Shown here: positions 61,784 to 64,000 of the stretch, in pieces
Layout of the letters: each line of letters opens with the position of its first letter
Position numbering within the stretch: the first letter of the stretch is position 1
Assembly: GCA_900540365.1 (NCBI GenBank)
Contig: UQFN01000007.1
Span: 1-64,000 of the forward strand
Direction: 5' to 3'
DNA from: an uncultured Mollicutes bacterium
GTDB taxonomy: Bacteria; Bacillota_I; Bacilli_A; RFN20; CAG-826
DNA length: 64,000 bases
The notes under the pieces: model-generated
What the model was told of the DNA's origin: nothing
The model's input: only the letters and a program-made list of their open reading frames with translations
Database searches by the model: none
Translations under genes and position numbers: made by a program

Positions 61784-63011
61784 ACAAACTATTGAAACTT
61801 ATAAAAAGTACGGAATTAATGTAAAAAACGTCTTAAAGTCAATTAAAAAAATAAAAATCAGTATTCATTGTTGGCAACTTGATGATGTTAATGGATTTGA
61901 AAATTCAGGTCCTTTAACTGGAGGAATTCAATCAACTGGTAACTATCCTTATAGAGCTAATAATTTTGAAGAATTAACTTCAGATTTAGATAAAGCTTTA
62001 AGTTATATTCCAGGAACTAAAAAAATTAATTTACACGCTTCCTATCAATCAGATGATGTTGTTGATAGAAAAGATATTTCACCTAAACAATTTGTTAGAT
62101 GGGTAGAATATGCTAAAGAAAGAAATTTAGGTCTTGATTTTAATCCTACAATTTTTGCTAGTGATAAATTAGTTGATGGATTAAGCTTATCATCTCCAAA
62201 TAAAGAAGTTAGAGATTATTGGATAACTCATTGTATTAATTCAATTAAAGTTAGTGAATATTTTGCTAGTGAACTAAATCAAAAATCACTTTGTAATATT
62301 TGGATTCCTGATGGATTTAAAGAAGTTCCTAGTGATCGATATACTCCACGTTTAAGATTAAAAGAATCATTAGATGAAATTCTTTCTTATAAGTATGATA
62401 AAAATAAGGTTGATATCTCAGTAGAATCTAAAGTTTTTGGGATTGGAGTAGAATCCTTTACAGTTGGTAGTCATGAGTTTTATATGAACTATGCTGCTAA
62501 AAATAATATTTTATGTTTATTAGATACTGGACACTTTCATCCTACAGAAAATGTAGCTGATAAGATTTCTTCTTTATTGTTATTTAATAAGAAACTTGCA
62601 CTACATATTTCTCGACCAGTTAGATGGGATAGTGATCATGTTTTAAAACTTAATGATGATCTTCAAGAAGTTTGTGATGAACTTGTTAAATGTAATGCAC
62701 TTGATAGAACTTACATAGGCCTTGATTATTTTGATGCTTCTATAAATAGAATAGCTGCTTTAGTAATTGGAGCAAGAAATGTTGAAAAAGCTTTATTAAG
62801 AAGTTTATTAACACCATGGAATTTATTAAAAGAAGCTCAAGATAATGGTGATCATACCCTTACACTTGCTTTACAAGAAGAAATTAAAACTTTACCTTGG
62901 CAAGATGTTTGGAACGAATATTGTAAACAAGAAAATGTAATGGATGAAAATGAGTGGTTTAATGATTTAAGAAAATACGAAAAAGAAATTTTAAGTAAGA
63001 GAGGTAATTGA
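61776..63011 (+). CDS. rhaA: L-rhamnose isomerase
   Basis: 411 residues, about the length of E. coli RhaA. SIHCWQLDDVNGFE, the GNYPYRANNFEEL loop, NLHASYQ, GVESFTVGSHEFYMNYA, LLDTGHFHPTENVADKIS and the HISRPVRWDSDH metal/substrate residues are all conserved. It converts L-rhamnose to L-rhamnulose with Mn2+. Strong SD GGAGG inside rhaB. Together with the GH78 enzyme this supports growth on rhamnose-containing plant glycans. Confidence 0.96.
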   Translation: MNKQTIETYKKYGINVKNVLKSIKKIKISIHCWQLDDVNGFENSGPLTGGIQSTGNYPYRANNFEELTSDLDKALSYIPGTKKINLHASYQSDDVVDRKDISPKQFVRWVEYAKERNLGLDFNPTIFASDKLVDGLSLSSPNKEVRDYWITHCINSIKVSEYFASELNQKSLCNIWIPDGFKEVPSDRYTPRLRLKESLDEILSYKYDKNKVDISVESKVFGIGVESFTVGSHEFYMNYAAKNNILCLLDTGHFHPTENVADKISSLLLFNKKLALHISRPVRWDSDHVLKLNDDLQEVCDELVKCNALDRTYIGLDYFDASINRIAALVIGARNVEKALLRSLLTPWNLLKEAQDNGDHTLTLALQEEIKTLPWQDVWNEYCKQENVMDENEWFNDLRKYEKEILSKRGN

Positions 63012-63012
63012 G

Positions 63013-63801
63013 ATGGAATTTATTAATGAAATTGTAGATATTTTAGATTTACTTTATAAACATGGATGGGATGAAAGAAATGGCGGAAATCTTTCTTATT
63101 TATTAACTGAAAATGAAATTGATGAAGTAAAAGATTTTAAAGTTAATAGAACAATAACTACATCATTTGATATGCATGATTTAATTGGAAAGTATTTTGT
63201 TGTAACTGGAACTGGAAAATATTTTAAAAATTGTAAGAAAGATCCTGAACATAATCTAGGAATTATTAAAATTTTAAATGACCATGAATATGGAATTGTT
63301 TATGGTTTTTTAAATGAAGGGAAACCAACATCCGAATTATCAACTCATTTAAAATCACATATTGAACGTTTAAAAGTTAATCCAAAACATAAAGTTGTTA
63401 TTCATTGTCACACTACAAATATTATTTGCATGAGTCACATCTTAGAATTAAATGAAAATCTTTGGACTGAAATTTTATGGAAAATGCAAACTGAATCAAT
63501 TGTTGTTTTCCCTGAGGGAGTAGGAGTTTTACCTTGGATTCTTTGTGGCGGAGATGAGATTGGAGATGCTACAGCTGTTAAGATGAAAAAATATCGTTCA
63601 GTCGTTTGGGCGCAACATGGAATTTTCTGTACTGGTGAAAGTTTAGATGAAACATTTGGCTTAATCGAAACTATTGAAAAAGCTGCTGAGATTTATCTTA
63701 AAATATGTGATAAAAAGATTGTTCAATCCATCAGTAATGATAATTTAAAAGAAATTGCTAAAGCTTTTAAGATTGATTATAAAAAAGGAATAATTGATTA
63801 A
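63013..63801 (+). CDS. rhaD: rhamnulose-1-phosphate aldolase
   Basis: 262 residues, class II zinc aldolase of the AraD/FucA/RhaD family. ERNGGNLSY, the HCHTTNI zinc histidines, the catalytic-type Glu in the LNEGKPTSELSTHL segment and the third histidine WAQHGIF are present. It cleaves L-rhamnulose-1-phosphate to dihydroxyacetone phosphate and L-lactaldehyde. SD GAGAGG; it starts 1 bp after rhaA. I see no lactaldehyde reductase or microcompartment gene in the window. No clear terminator follows. Confidence 0.95.
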   Translation: MEFINEIVDILDLLYKHGWDERNGGNLSYLLTENEIDEVKDFKVNRTITTSFDMHDLIGKYFVVTGTGKYFKNCKKDPEHNLGIIKILNDHEYGIVYGFLNEGKPTSELSTHLKSHIERLKVNPKHKVVIHCHTTNIICMSHILELNENLWTEILWKMQTESIVVFPEGVGVLPWILCGGDEIGDATAVKMKKYRSVVWAQHGIFCTGESLDETFGLIETIEKAAEIYLKICDKKIVQSISNDNLKEIAKAFKIDYKKGIID

Positions 63802-63889
63802 ATTTTTAAATTTCATCCTAGTTTTAAACACTTTTTATATAAAATAAAGACTTTTTTGAATATTTTTAATTCTTTTAAATTAAAATAAC

Positions 63890-63914
63890 TTATAAATAAT
63901 GTTATTATTTATAA
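63890..63914 (+). promoter_or_regulatory. perfect 11-bp inverted repeat just before the last gene
   Basis: TTATAAATAAT / ATTATTTATAA with a GTT loop lies directly before the AAAGGA SD. It may be an operator, or a hairpin affecting translation of the truncated downstream gene. Confidence 0.4.
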
Positions 63915-63928
63915 AAAGGATTTTTATT

Positions 63929-64000
63929 ATGAAAAAAGAAAAGAAACCACAAACTACAGGTAAGAAAATATTAAAAGGTATTTTATTTTCGTTGTTAGGT
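63929..64000 (+). CDS. 5' end of a gene cut by the window edge, probable membrane or secreted protein
   Basis: Only 24 codons are present. After SD AAAAGGA (63914-63920) and ATG, the lysine-rich MKKEKKPQTTGKK is followed by the start of a hydrophobic segment (ILKGILFSLLG). This suggests a signal anchor or first membrane helix. Family not recognisable from this stub. Confidence 0.6.
   Translation, partial: MKKEKKPQTTGKKILKGILFSLLG

Noticed and set aside
1..64000. Use of TGA as tryptophan (mycoplasma code), suspected from the AT-rich composition
   Set aside because: Several genes end in TGA at tight operon junctions (17352, 22371, 53912), and conserved tryptophans are encoded by TGG.
1..64000. 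CRISPR arrays, insertion sequences or prophage genes
   Set aside because: No regularly spaced identical repeats of CRISPR length, and no transposase, integrase or phage structural gene is present in any frame I read.

Overview
The window is AT-rich DNA, very low in GC by eye, from a low-GC Gram-positive (Bacillota) anaerobe. I infer a lineage near the gut Bacilli, Erysipelotrichia or Acholeplasma-like groups, but cannot place it further. TGA is an ordinary stop: it ends the ABC ATPase at 22371-22373, mrp at 17352-17354 and the rhamnosidase at 53912-53914. The code is therefore table 11, not the mycoplasma code. NfnAB, an iron alcohol dehydrogenase and many SD-led lipoproteins fit a fermentative, single-membrane organism.

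Layout. 0.2-3.7 kb: redox genes (Fe-ADH, NfnA, NfnB). 3.8-8.4 kb: NAD(P)HX repair enzyme, then a one-chain fusion of an MFS transporter and a GH2 glycosidase. 8.4-10.1 kb: tRNA-Lys(CUU), a zinc-ribbon membrane protein and rdgB. 10.2-13.5 kb: an island of visibly higher GC carrying a P-loop kinase, a lipoprotein and an AlbA_2/ATPase regulator, with unusual short repeats. 13.6-34.7 kb: mostly housekeeping genes (tRNA-Gly, thioredoxin, TraX-like and CPBP membrane proteins, YigZ, Mrp, PepP, cardiolipin synthase, an ABC exporter, a degenerate galactokinase-like protein, CYTH, NAD kinase, Maf, RNase J, YitT, PlsC-like, peptide deformylase, an NAD-dependent epimerase).

34.9-63.8 kb is a plant-polysaccharide locus, probably for pectic (rhamnogalacturonan-type) glycans. 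It holds an MsmX/MalK-type ATPase, an AraC regulator divergent from a CUT1 sugar ABC transporter (two permeases and a lipoprotein SBP), three large surface lipoproteins (two paralogous parallel beta-helix proteins and one multi-domain Big2/CBM-like protein), cytoplasmic GH127-like and GH78-like glycosidases, a PocR-AraC regulator, a complete isomerase/kinase/epimerase/aldolase module for an unidentified sugar, and an AraC regulator divergent from rhaB-rhaA-rhaD. The picture is surface cleavage, ABC import of oligosaccharides, cytoplasmic trimming to L-rhamnose and probably L-arabinose or a rarer sugar, then ketose-1-phosphate aldolase cleavage. One perfect cre match lies just before the transporter operon, and a 21-bp-spaced direct repeat lies between the rha genes.

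A recurrent regulatory theme is that several first genes have a TATAAT-like hexamer only 5-8 nt before ATG and no Shine-Dalgarno sequence. They are probably transcribed as leaderless mRNAs, while downstream operon genes carry good GGAGG sites.
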